A stretch of 64,000 nt of DNA from Megascapheus bottae (GCA_024803745.1 JANJXV010000043.1:2563501-2627500); one strand, 5' to 3'; positions 32,180-41,960 are shown, counted from the first letter of the stretch. A program made the numbers and translations. Notes: generated by a model from the sequence alone, not told the origin.

Positions 32180-35090
32180 GATTTATTAAGCAGGTATTTG
32201 CCTTACTTGAGAAGTGTGCCTGTCTTAGGTTGTCCCCCTCTGGACATCTTACCTGTAATTGACTACCACTCTAGCACTTCAGGCAATTTACCTGGAGGGT
32301 TGGCAGACCCAAAGAAGGTTTGAAATAAGGGGGATGGCCAACGTCAGCAAAGGAAACCCTTCTGTACACCTGCACATCCTGGTAAGGGCCGGGGTCAACC
32401 TCGCAGAATTCCCAGTCCGCCATCTCATACCACATAATATTGTTTCAAGACCACCATTAGCTGAACAGCTTACCCTGATCCTGCTTTCTAAGACACTGAA
32501 GGAGCTTATTGATTACACAAGGTCTGAATGTGAATACAAAACCCACTGTAACCAAGGGGCCCGCCCACAAAGGGGAGAAGGTAAGGGAGCCAACCATAGT
32601 CCAGTCCATAGATAGTTTGCATCGAATACATTTTGGTGGCAGTCGAGAACCTCCTGTAGCCTTTTTAAGCAGATCAAGGCCTCGACTATTTGGAGGACTC
32701 CTGCAGTCAGGAAATCAAGTTGAGATTGTAGGTAGCGTCTTTGTGGGTGGCGTGGATAATGATGCTCAGAATGAGGAGAAGGTGACTGAGGATTCCAACC
32801 ACAGCTCAGCAAGGCGTCCGGTATAGTCTCAATCCTGTGAACGAGAGAGAGAAAGCATACCTCAAGAGGGGGTGCTCTTGGGCAATCAGTTTTTTGCTTA
32901 CTGACAATATTTTAAATCTGTAGCCAGTAAGCAAATTGGGTTTGGTTCTCCCACCGGGAAGTCACATCCAAATCCTTTCCCCACATTAATGACGGGATCA
33001 TGGCCTCTCCATGATCCAGTAAGAGGATCTCTCCAACAGACTTCAACCTTTAAATAAGGTATCTGATTAGATTAATCTCTCTGAAAGGCAGTTAGAGGCT
33101 GATCCTTGGAAAAATTAGAAATAATGTAAGTATAGCTGTCCTCAATTGGTCATGGGGGTTGCCTCCCCCCTTTTGTTTTATTAAAACAAGGCCCATTACC
33201 CATTTTAACCTGTAGGGGTAAACTCAAGATTACAAAACATTGTAAAGAAAGGCTTTCAGCGTGTCAGGCTCTTTCACCGTAATGAGCAGTGGCCCAACAA
33301 GCATGTGAATGAGTATCTATAGACATAATTTTCTAAAGGGTGCTTAGTGGGTTACATCAGTCTGCCAGATAACATTAGGTTTAAGGCCCCAGGGAATGAC
33401 CCCAGGGGATTGTGGAAGTGAGACTTGTAAAACTGGTATGCACTATTTACATGTCCTCACAATCTTTTTTCTTTTTAAATGCAGATTTTAGAATCTTTAG
33501 AAAACTCATATTAACCAGTTTCTTGTGTTTAAATTATGAATTTATCCATTCTTTTGGTTGCTGACAATTTAACCTTGAACATGTTTACTCACACCAATTC
33601 ACACACACATTCATAAAGACCTTAAAGCATGCAAAATTAATATCGGCCGTACATTTTAAAAAGATTCACATACACACACTCACACAAACTAAAAAGATCC
33701 ATATTTAGGATGGTTATCAATTTTACCATAATACTTTTTGCGAATGAAGTTTGGGTGGGTGTCTTAAACCTAGGAGAACTAAGACTGAATTCTGCATCCT
33801 GCCACCAGCTGTCTCTAGAATGTCACTGCTAAGGCTGCAGCTGCTTTGTCTGGCCTAGTCTCACCTCCACTGCAGCTGTTTGGGAGGGGCCATACCAGGT
33901 CTTAGACCTACCCCAGGTGGGGATGAAACTTTTGCTTTCCAGAAATAAAGACAAAGAAGCAGAGACTTTTAAGAAACTCCTAAAGTTCTGATGGCATGCC
34001 TGGCCTTAAAATACCAGAGTGACGGAAAGACCGTGGGGCCCTGGAATTGGGAATTGAGGGGGCATGCCTCCCCTACGGAAATTTCCATTCCTTGGTAGCT
34101 GGCCAGTGGAGGCCATCTTAACCTACTCTCAAACAGAACCAGACATTGACTTACATTTAACACAACAACACGAACTCAGATGAACACTCACCAAACAACT
34201 TATTTAGACATGTCTTGCTGGTGAGACTCTCAGGCATGCCCTGTTACTGACAAGAAATCAGTAGGGGGTCAAGGCGTCCCTTGACCACACAGGCCTTAGA
34301 GAGCTTTTTTCGCTCAGCATTGCACTTTTTAGACAGACATACAGGGTGGTCGGCCAACTCTTACTTACCTCGGAGGCCTTTGCTTTAAACCTGGGCGTCT
34401 TTTCCAAAAAAGGTTGTTAAAGGAAAACCACTGTTTCTAGAAAAAAAGCAATATTTTATTTCAATAGCATAAATATACAAATTAATAGGAATTGATGAAA
34501 GACTTGGGAGCCCTGGTCGGGTGGCTCCCATAGGCGTATTTACTGCAGGGAGATCATGAAGAAATCTGTATTTGAAACTTGTATTTGCCTGATTCTTATT
34601 AACTTTAGTAGCTCCAATTGTTTTTCCAGCCTATAGGCCACTGCTCCCCATGTGATTAGACTGCGGCCTCTAGAATTGGGGGAGCACTTCTATGCTAATT
34701 TTATCATAACTAATGCAGTTATCATAGAATGCCACAACATCCATATCTTGCCTCTCCCTAGTGATTATAAGGCAGGTCCTCTTTAAGTGCAGCAGCTGAA
34801 TGGTTCTGTCCAGGAAGGGGCCTGCCAATTGCTAAGATGCTGCTAGGCCAGCTAGCCCAGGAGCTGCGGCCTGAGGCCGTTTCTAGAACCTGGGTACTTA
34901 AGGGTGAGAGGCAGGCGATTGTAGCTCCTCAGGGACAGGGTATTATAGGTGGAGTTAGGCCTAGTTGGCCTTGCTAACCACACCCATAACATCCTCTCCC
35001 AGCACCACTGGAAGAGGTAAGGGCATAGAAAACGCCTAGATCTTTTGGGCTTGTAGGGCCACAGCCAGCGTCTGTGACCTGTGGGCCTCA
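32180..35090 (-). other. P1 internal sequence, unassigned
   Basis: About 2.9 kb between the shared segment and the polypurine tract. Short open frames exist on both strands (up to about 120 codons), but I recognise no protease, reverse transcriptase, integrase or envelope motif. It could be decayed env or captured host sequence. 33590-33690 is rich in ACAC. Confidence 0.5.
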
Positions 35091-35094
35091 ATGC

Positions 35095-35789
35095 CTATGG
35101 CTCTCAAGCTCAAGGCTAGCACTTTGCCACTTTGAGCTCCAAAGCAACTCTGCCCCAGCATTCTTCTGCTGGCAGATTAGATACCCCAGTCTCACAGGGA
35201 CTTTGCTTTGCCCAGGCTGGCTCAAAACTGCAGCTTTCAGATCAATGAGTCCTACAAAAGGATACTCCAATTAAAGCAACAAATGGTCATCTCTAAGCAT
35301 GATCTTACCTGGAACTTGATAAGAGCGGAAGTTACATCTGCATAAGGATTGCTGTCCTTCTCCATGGGACAGCTGGAAATTGCTATCACTTCCAAATTTT
35401 GTTCAGAAACCCATTTCTAAAGTTTTTTTAAAACTTTTACAGATATTTGCTTAAACACTTAACACTTTAGTCTTTATTTGCATTTGAAAAACTTTAAGGG
35501 CTCAAGGAACTTCCTTTGTCTCCAGGCCTCCTAGGGTTAAAGGCACTCCCTTTGCCTTTTAGAAGAGGTTTTTTTTGCAGTTTAGATTACTGCCTAGAAC
35601 TCCAACAGTTTAAACTCAAGTAAGTTTTTCCTTAAAACAAGAACTACAAACATCATCAGTGCACCAAAAGTCTAAGTCTGGACTTTGTTTCCTTCTTTTT
35701 CTAAAATAAGTCCAATTGCAAAGTAGCATGAAACCAAATTGTAAGGAGATAAACTTTTAAACATTCCTTTAAAATACTAATCACATTAG
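35095..35789 (-). repeat. Non-coding segment shared with P2, P1 copy
   Basis: The reverse complement aligns with 38868-39655 in P2. Shared landmarks include 'gtgattagtattttaaagga', 'ttttggtgcactgatg', 'gagtttaaactgtt' and 'taggactcattgatctgaaa'. The end nearer 35095 is a composite SINE in the same orientation relative to the element as in P2. In P1 the segment joins gag directly at about 35789. Confidence 0.85.
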
Positions 35790-36314
35790 CATCCCATAAG
35801 TCACAGGGACTTGGGGATTAACAGCCTGGTTCCTTTCAGCCTGGGCATGGCACTCCTCATTAAGAAAGGCACACCATTTGAGATACAGGGGGCCAGGAAG
35901 CTCAGGACTAGTTAAACTTTTCCAGTCTTTGGTGGTGCACTGCTGATGAGCCAGGCCTTGGAGGATGGTTTTGGCCCAGGGCAAATTAGTCCTAGCCTGG
36001 GAGAGCTTTCTTAAGCTGTTTTAGGGCTGGTCTATTGCCCTCAGGGTTAGCATTTACCAAGCATGGTGGGGAGGAGTAAAATGGTGGCTTGAACTGCGCT
36101 TTCGGGTTGGGGGAGGAGCCACCACTGTATGGTGGCTTAACCTCCTCTTCCGGTTTAACATGAGGCAGTGAAGCGTGGGAAGATGGATAATAAAATGGCG
36201 GAGGTCCCTCTGCACCCCAATTGTCTGGTGCAAATTCCAGGGCAGGAATACTTGGTGTAGGGCTCTGGGGCCCGATCCCAGGATCAAAGGGGCCCAAAAA
36301 TCCCTCCTCAGGGC
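35781..36314 (-). pseudogene. gag: P1 gag, middle part (proline-rich region and capsid start)
   Basis: Two overlapping-frame pieces: a proline-rich stretch (36314 down to 35992) and a capsid-like stretch (35984-35781). The second contains 'DWKSLTSPELPGPLYLKW', which lines up with 'DWKRLARACLSAGEYLLW' in P2 capsid. A frameshift or stop near 35990 separates them. Capsid breaks off where the shared non-coding segment begins, so the C-terminal capsid and nucleocapsid are missing. The upstream part of gag continues on the other side of P2 (40840 onwards). Confidence 0.8.
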
Positions 36315-36634
36315 TGTTGGGAGCCAGAGTGGAATCAAACTGTACCTTGACTTGCATCAGACGATGGCTTTATTGTCTTATTGCTTTCTGGCCCTATTCT
36401 ATGTAAATGACCTGAGAATTACCATATGAATGTAACACCTGGAGGTTCCCTGGGTCAGGAGGAGGGAAGAAGGGGGAGTGGAAAATAAACGCGGCAGTCT
36501 CGGCAGTCTTTGCCTGGACTGCGGACATCCCGGACCCGGTGTGTCTGTCTCTCTTCTTTTTCTTCCTAGTCCTTGTCCCCATTTTCAGGAACCCCAATCT
36601 GCGAACCCTGGTTTGCTGCCGGTTGGCCCCGGCA
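36315..36634 (+). mobile_element. P2 5' LTR
   Basis: Begins tgttgggagcc and ends ...ccccggca. Poly(A) signal AATAAA is at 36484-36489, followed by a GC-rich R/U5 region. A clear TATA box is not seen. Against the 3' LTR it differs at four sites: in 'cttgcatc', in 'acacctgg', in 'gccggttgg' and at the terminal 'ccggca'. Confidence 0.95.
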
Positions 36635-36636
36635 TC

Positions 36637-36654
36637 TGGCACCTGAACAGGGAC
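36637..36654 (+). promoter_or_regulatory. P2 primer-binding site, tRNA-Lys3-type
   Basis: tggcacctgaacagggac lies two bases after the LTR. It matches the tRNA-Lys3 site at 16 of 18 positions. The two differences are C-to-T or G-to-A changes at CpGs, consistent with methylation decay after insertion. Confidence 0.85.
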
Positions 36655-36694
36655 CCTGAAAATCTGGGACGAAGGTGAAGGACCCCTCCCTGTG

Positions 36695-36700
36695 GTGAGT
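36695..36700 (+). promoter_or_regulatory. P2 candidate splice donor
   Basis: 'tgtg' followed by gtgagt lies in the leader about 50 bases before the gag ATG, the usual place for a retroviral major donor. No matching env acceptor can be assigned because env is absent. Confidence 0.55.
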
Positions 36701-36748
36701 AACACATCGTAGGACTATTAAGAGAGAGTATAGTCAGGAGTAAAAATT

Positions 36749-38446
36749 ATGGGTCAAGCTAATAGCCATAGGTTATTTCTACCGATCTTAACAGGCCTAT
36801 TTGAAGCCCACGGAACGTGGGTGGAAAAAGGGGTGCTTCAGAGCTTCCTACAGTTTGTCGAGGAGGCATACCCGAGGTCTATAGAGGAGGAATTCCAAAA
36901 AGCCTGGCAGCAGATAGGAAAAAGAATTCAAGATTATTATAATGTATATGGCCCCGAAAAGACCCCAGTAGAGGTTACTACTGTATGGAATTTAGTAAGT
37001 GAATACATAGATCATCTACATGAAAATGCTGAACTTAATCTTGAATTAAGGGAACTTTATGAGTTAAAGGACCCTTCTGAAGAACCTGAGGCTGAGCCAT
37101 ATGCCGCAGCCCAAGAGAGTCTAAGTGAGATCTTGAAAAGGGAACAACAACCAGTAGATATTGAGTATCAGAATTCAGGTTTGAATATCAAGGAGGAAAG
37201 TTATGATGAGTCAATGGAGGGCCGAGTGGCTACGATAGAGAAGTTAGAAGAAATGCTACATCTTCTATCGAAAATGGGGATGGAGCAGAGAGCCCCCCCA
37301 GAAGTAGGAAAGAAATATGACCCTCAGGCCACTATGGTGTCTGATTCTAAACCTTACCCCTCACACCCACCGCCTCCGGCTGCAGCCTTACGGCCTCAAT
37401 CCCTTTCTCAACCTTTAGGCAAGCCTAAAGGCCCTAGCAACAAGTCCCTTCTAACAGGCACTACAACCAGGCACAGTGCTTCGCAATTAAACCTGACTCA
37501 GGCTGCTAGAGAGAGGGAAGGTATTTCAGGGCCTCGATGCTTCCCTAGTTTAGTTGATCATGATGAACAAGTATACCATCAACCTGTTCCTGTTAAACTA
37601 TTACAGGATTTAAAAAATGCCTGCTCCCAATATGGGCCAACTGCCCCTTTTACTCAAGTAATATTGGAGGCCGCATGTGCTGGTATTGCATGCCCAAATG
37701 ACTGGAAGCGGCTTGCCAGAGCATGCCTTAGTGCAGGAGAGTACTTATTATGGGAGACAGAGTTCACTGAACAGTGTCGGGCTAAAATTGAAACAAATAG
37801 GTCTAAGAACCTGCCTTACACTTTTGATCAGTTGTTAGGAGAGGGAACCTATAAAAACACCGAAGATCAATTGGGTTATGCAAAGGAGGCCTATTTACAA
37901 ATAAATGCTGCGGCGAGAGAGGCTTGGAAAAAGTTATGCAATTCCAATCGTACAAAAAATCTAGTAGAAGTTAAACAGGGACCGAATGAACCTTATCTAG
38001 AATTTTTGTCTCGATTAATGGAGACTGCAGACTGCCTAGTACAAGATGAGAATGCAAGGAAGAGTATAGTTAGACACATAGCCTATGAAAATGCCAACGC
38101 TGCCTGTCAGGCGGCTATCAGACCCCATAGGAATAAGGGAGGAATCACGGACTTTATTTCACTGTGTGCTGATATTGGACCCTCCCATGTACAAGGCCTT
38201 ACTTTAGCCGCCGCTCCTCAAGGAAAGACTGTTACTGAGTCTCTAAAATATAGAGGTCAGCAGCATTCTCGGGATGCTAGACCCCCAGGGCGTTGCTTTT
38301 CTTGTGGACAAATAGGACATTGGATGACGCAATGCCCACGCCAGGCCAGGCAAAAGAGAGAAAAATCACCTGGCACATGTCCACGGTGTGGTCAAGTGAA
38401 GCAGTGGGAGTGGAGAAGGAACAAAGAAATCTGTAATTGTTTGTGA
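36749..38446 (+). CDS. gag: P2 Gag polyprotein, uninterrupted 565 codons
   Basis: Structural polyprotein that assembles retroviral particles. The start is chosen at the first ATG after the leader. The N-terminus MGQANS has Gly2 and Ser6, fitting myristoylation and membrane targeting. Matrix spans about residues 1-110. A proline-rich linker follows (PPPP near 210), then capsid from about 275 to 500. The major homology region lies at about 408-427 (QGPNEPYLEFLSR). Nucleocapsid has one canonical zinc knuckle, C516-C519-H524-C529 (CX2CX4HX4C). A second starts C544-C547 but has Gln at 552 where His is expected, and its end is altered. The frame stops soon after. No in-frame stop or frameshift is visible. 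No pro frame overlaps the end. Betaretrovirus/IAP-like affinity is my reading of the capsid. Whether it is expressed is unknown. Confidence 0.93.
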   Translation: MGQANSHRLFLPILTGLFEAHGTWVEKGVLQSFLQFVEEAYPRSIEEEFQKAWQQIGKRIQDYYNVYGPEKTPVEVTTVWNLVSEYIDHLHENAELNLELRELYELKDPSEEPEAEPYAAAQESLSEILKREQQPVDIEYQNSGLNIKEESYDESMEGRVATIEKLEEMLHLLSKMGMEQRAPPEVGKKYDPQATMVSDSKPYPSHPPPPAAALRPQSLSQPLGKPKGPSNKSLLTGTTTRHSASQLNLTQAAREREGISGPRCFPSLVDHDEQVYHQPVPVKLLQDLKNACSQYGPTAPFTQVILEAACAGIACPNDWKRLARACLSAGEYLLWETEFTEQCRAKIETNRSKNLPYTFDQLLGEGTYKNTEDQLGYAKEAYLQINAAAREAWKKLCNSNRTKNLVEVKQGPNEPYLEFLSRLMETADCLVQDENARKSIVRHIAYENANAACQAAIRPHRNKGGITDFISLCADIGPSHVQGLTLAAAPQGKTVTESLKYRGQQHSRDARPPGRCFSCGQIGHWMTQCPRQARQKREKSPGTCPRCGQVKQWEWRRNKEICNCL

Positions 38447-38867
38447 TCAATTAGTTGTAAGCACCACTGCCCTCGGACCAACCAACAATGGTTGAGCTCA
38501 TTTGAAACAAAGGCAGTTGGGTAAATCTAAGTCTAAACTTCAAGAAAATTATTATGCTTGAATGTTTCCTATGTCTTAAAAGTATTATTGCATTATTTTA
38601 AAGAAAAACTGGTAAAAAGTATTTTTCTAAAGATCCTGAAATCTGCATTTTAAAAAATCTGGTATTGCAATACATACAGCTGTATACATTGTAAACATTG
38701 TATCCTGTTCAGCACAGAGGTGTTAGGGAATTTGGGATTTATTACTTTAAGTTAAAGTTTGGAAACATGTATTAGAGATTTAAATGTAAAATTGTTCATT
38801 AATGTCAGAAATTTTGCCTGTCCTTTCTTGCAAACTGACACTAGAAATCTGATGGTAAAATGTGGAT
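38447..38867 (+). other. P2 non-coding part before the shared segment
   Basis: AT-rich, with stops in all frames. It follows gag directly, where protease and pol would normally lie. Nothing retroviral is recognised. Confidence 0.6.
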
Positions 38868-39655
38868 AATGTGATTAGTATTTTAAAGGAATGCTTAAAG
38901 GTTTATCTCCATGCAATTGGGTCCATTTTAAAAAAGGGAAGGAAACTAAGTCCAGACTTAGGCTTTTGGTGCACTGATGTCTATAGTTCTTGCATTAGGG
39001 AAAAATTGTTATTTGAGTTTAAACTGTTATTGGAGTTTTAGACAGCAATCTAAACTGCAAAAGAGCCCCTTTTTTCTAAAAGGCAAGAGGAGTACCTTAG
39101 GCCCTAGGGGGCCTGAGGACAGAAGGAGTTCTTTGTGCCCTTAAAGGTTTTTCAATTGCAAATAAAGGCTAAGGTGTTAATTGTTTAAGCCAGTATCAGT
39201 AAAAGTTATTAAGAACATTGGAAATGGGTTTCTAAACAATATTTGAAAGTGAAGTTGTCTTAAATGTTTAAAGAAAGAGAAAAAAGGAAAATTAGGACTA
39301 CCAAAGTAATTGCTTAATTGCTATTTCAGCTTGCTCTTGTAAGTTACCTTATAGCAACTTCCAGCTAGCCCATGGAGAAGGACAGCAATCCTTATTCAGA
39401 TGTAACTTTGGCTTTTACCAGGTTCTAGGTAAGCTCATGCTTAGAGACTATTTCTGTGATGACCACCTTGTGGCTTTAATTGGAGTAACGTGGCCTTTTG
39501 TAGGACTCATTGATCTGAAAGCCGCAGCTTTGAGCCTGCCCAGGCAAAGCAAAGTCCCTGTGAGACTATGGTGTCTAATCTGCCTGCAGGATGCTAGGAC
39601 AGAGTTGTTTTGGAGCTTGAAGTGGCAGAGTGCTAGCTCTGAGCTGAAAAGCTGG
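38868..39655 (+). repeat. Non-coding segment shared with P1, P2 copy
   Basis: Matches the reverse complement of 35095-35789, with several small indels. The last 150 bases are SINE-derived. No frame is conserved between the copies. The origin is unknown: it may be captured host DNA or decayed retroviral sequence. Confidence 0.85.
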
Positions 39656-39772
39656 GGGGAAGCACTCAAGCACCAAGCTCGGGACTCATAGTGGTAGGGT
39701 GCTAGCCTTGAGCTGGAGAGCTGAGAGACAGTACCCAGGCCCCGAGTTCAAGTACAGCAACCAACAAAGTGA
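39505..39772 (+). repeat. Composite SINE embedded in P2
   Basis: A 7SL-like part ('gaaagccgcagctttgagcc', 'gcccaggcaaagcaaagtcc') is followed by an ID-like part ('gtggcagagtgctagctc'). The ID-like part appears twice (39625-39665 and 39690-39765). P1 holds the first copy at 35085-35260 in the same relative orientation. The SINE therefore entered the ancestor of both elements. Confidence 0.75.
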
Positions 39773-40492
39773 AATGCCAATGGCATGTTTATGCCTGTGT
39801 GGAGAGACACTACTGGGACACGAAAGCCTCTGCTTGGATGGCAGAGATGGTGTCAGATCTTAGTCACTTGTGCTTGGCCAATCAAATTAATCAGAGCCGG
39901 GAGGTCATAGAATAGTTTGTAAGCATGCCTTACTAATGCCCGTGCCTTTCATAACTGGGCAGGAACTTGTCAATCTTCTGTGATAGTGGGTAGTTTAAAG
40001 TCCTAATTGAGTAAAATTTTTATTTTTTATTTTTGACACCAGCCACAAATTCAGGAAAAGTTTGTGGATCTGAGGCTTGTGTCTCTATTAATCTGTTTAG
40101 ATCTGACAACTGAAGCATTGTTAAGGTTGCAGAAATTTAGTTCCCCAGACAATCAAGAAAAAGCCTTTGCAAATGGGTGCTAGGTAAGCTACACTATTGT
40201 AGCCAAGGATGGTTTGTGCAGTTGTTGAATGTCAAGTATGATCTCTAGTTTGGAGTAGATTGTTGTTCCTGGTGTCTAATCCTTGCAACCCCTTGATAAA
40301 ACAGGCTGGGCTTCTTAAGGTCCCTGGTCAAGCGCGGAGACGGCGCCCCTGAGTCAGCTTGAAGAAGTCACGGAAGTTGAATCTCCGCCCATGAAATCCC
40401 CGTTGGACCAAGGGACCAAAGTCATTTTTGGAAAATGTGACAGGATAAATTAGGGGTATAGAAAAGAGTAAAAATTGCACTTGTATTTCTTT
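39773..40492 (+). other. P2 3' non-coding region
   Basis: No recognisable env, accessory gene or homology to P1. A 'cagccacaaattcaggaaaa' region and AT-rich runs are present, and no frame exceeds about 70 codons. Confidence 0.55.
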
Positions 40493-40511
40493 TAAAATAA
40501 AAAACGGGGGA
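40493..40511 (+). promoter_or_regulatory. P2 polypurine tract
   Basis: A purine-rich run with single T and C interruptions, ending in aaaaaacggggga two bases before the 3' LTR. It is the expected plus-strand primer. Confidence 0.85.
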
Positions 40512-40513
40512 CA

Positions 40514-40833
40514 TGTTGGGAGCCAGAGTGGAATCAAACTGTACCTTGACTTTCATCAGACGATGGCTTTATTGTCTTATTGCTTTCTGGCCCTATTCTA
40601 TGTAAATGACCTGAGAATTACCATATGAATGTAACACCGGGAGGTTCCCTGGGTCAGGAGGAGGGAAGAAGGGGGAGTGGAAAATAAACGCGGCAGTCTC
40701 GGCAGTCTTTGCCTGGACTGCGGACATCCCGGACCCGGTGTGTCTGTCTCTCTTCTTTTTCTTCCTAGTCCTTGTCCCCATTTTCAGGAACCCCAATCTG
40801 CGAACCCTGGTTTGCTGCCGTTTGGCCCCCGCA
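40514..40833 (+). mobile_element. P2 3' LTR
   Basis: 320 bases, nearly identical to the 5' LTR (four differences). Poly(A) signal AATAAA is at 40683-40688. Ends ...cccccgca, followed by the TSD cagggc at 40834-40839. Confidence 0.95.
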
Positions 40834-40839
40834 CAGGGC

Positions 40840-41284
40840 GAGGCTCTAAACCCTTTCTTTTCTGAGCAATGGGAAGGCCAACTCTCCACAACTCTGAGCA
40901 CTCCTCAGTTAGAGTTTCTTTGGCTCTAGATGTAACTGAGGCAGGATAGAAGCAGGCCTTAAGGAAAGACAAGGTCGGAGAGACCCCGAGGGGTCTCTCC
41001 CAAGTTAATCTTCCTTCTCACCAGGTGCTCTATGTGCTCCCACGCAGCCCAATTGAAAAGAATGGCCACCATTAACGTGGTACATGTTAAGGCCTCCCAG
41101 ACCTTCTGAGCCTGGGGATCTGAGATCTCCGAACCTTGGCTTCTAAGAATAAATTGAAACGTTTTAAGCACCGGATCCCCACTCTTGGCGTAGAAATGCC
41201 CCATCTTTTCAGGGAGACCCGTAGCTTGTAATCTGCTTGGCTCAGCTCACAGACAACTCTGCTTCTGATGAGCATTCCTTTCAT
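40840..41284 (-). pseudogene. gag: P1 gag N-terminal region, decayed
   Basis: On the minus strand this follows the P1 primer site and leads toward the gag pieces beyond P2. Two overlapping frames are open: 41284-41087 and 41204-40959. The second begins MGHFYAKSGDPVLKTFQF. Assignment to matrix rests on position between the primer site and the capsid piece. I cannot confirm residues by motif. At least one frameshift is needed to link the parts. Confidence 0.55.
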
Positions 41285-41303
41285 GTCCCACGTTTAGGCC
41301 CCA
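41285..41303 (-). promoter_or_regulatory. P1 degenerate primer-binding site
   Basis: The minus strand reads tggggcctaaacgtgggac three bases after the LTR. It resembles the tRNA-Lys1,2 site with a one-base insertion and about three substitutions, consistent with an old element. Confidence 0.6.
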
Positions 41304-41306
41304 GAA

Positions 41307-41730
41307 TGTCGGGATTTTTAGCACTCTTTGCCTCCCAACCAGCAGGAAGTGCAAAGAGAACAGGCCCCGACTAATACAAGACCAAGAAAGGTTAGAGCCA
41401 GCTGGCAGCCTTCACCCAGCCCTCCCTCCCAGAGGGAAGACACAGACACGCCAGAGAGAATGTCACAGCAGACTTGTTTAATGGGGAAATGCAAGGGACT
41501 AAAGTAAGAAGCAGGAGTCCATTAGCATAAAAGTAAGTAGGACAGTGGGAGGTAGCTGTGGTCAGAGAGGGCAGCAGGGCCAATCCATGGGTTCAAGATA
41601 TCCTTGTTTTACATCACAAACCACAGCCAACCCTCCCAACTAGGGGACAGCATGGTTGGATTTCCAAAAGCAGGAAGTGAGCACTGGGCCACAAGGTAGG
41701 CCTTTTACCCTTCATGTGACGTGCTCCACA
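41307..41730 (-). mobile_element. P1 5' LTR
   Basis: In element orientation it begins tgtggagcacgtcac and ends ...aatcccgaca. An ATTAAA poly(A) signal lies at 41477-41482 (minus strand). It aligns with 31742-32166 with roughly 11-12 percent differences by eye. Confidence 0.9.
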
Positions 41731-41960
41731 CTTCTCTACCTGTCTCTACCTGTGGGTCTCTACTGTCAGTGGTCTGCTTATTTTTTGGAATGGGTATAGG
41801 GGTCTACCTTGGATCCTCGGTGTCACAGTCTCCTGGAAATATTGCAGTCTCCTCAGTGATGTATGTGGGGGTCACACCTCTCCTGAACCCCTTTATCTAC
41901 AGCCTGTGGAGCAAGGACCTCAAAAGTGTCCTGAGCAGGTTGTACAAATCAGGAGGATGA
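41731..41960 (+). pseudogene. Olfactory receptor pseudogene, block C, 3' part
   Basis: Continues the receptor after the ERV. It starts with the TSD copy cttctc. It then encodes TM6 and TM7: '[15 protein letters not shown]', '[20 protein letters not shown]', and a stop at 41958-41960. Near 41737-41760 a short 'ctctacctgt' unit is repeated, a small local duplication. The NPFIYSL signature is intact, although the usual RN after it is altered to WS. With 31041-31741 this makes one near-complete OR exon cut by P1. Confidence 0.9.

Larger units (their letters stand above)
36315..40833 (+). mobile_element. Young provirus P2, gag-only, nested in P1
   Basis: A complete LTR-to-LTR structure of 4,519 bases. 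LTRs are 36315-36634 and 40514-40833, 320 bases each, and differ at four positions by eye. The TSD is cagggc (36309-36314 and 40834-40839). Order: 5' LTR, primer site, splice donor, intact gag, 2.07 kb non-coding, polypurine tract, 3' LTR. No protease, pol or env is found, so any movement must have relied on enzymes supplied by another element, as for other gag-only ERVs. Confidence 0.95.
31742..41730 (-). mobile_element. ERV P1, minus strand, inserted in an OR exon
   Basis: A proviral structure with LTRs at 31742-32166 and 41307-41730 and a 6-bp TSD (cttctc, 31736-31741 and 41731-41736). A younger provirus (36315-40833) sits within it. Without that insert P1 is about 5.5 kb. It has a primer site, gag remnants, a shared non-coding segment, about 2.9 kb of unassigned sequence and a polypurine tract, but no recognisable pol. 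The two LTRs differ at very roughly 45-50 of about 424 aligned positions, so P1 is old. Confidence 0.9.

Noticed and set aside
32180..35090. Possible P1 env or pol
   Set aside because: Open frames are short and on both strands. I could not recognise catalytic or fusion motifs, so I left it unassigned.
36394..36705. Minus-strand frame of about 100 codons, nearly identical to one at 40593-40901
   Set aside because: It is the reverse strand of the two P2 LTRs. The repetition is due to the LTR pair, not a gene family.
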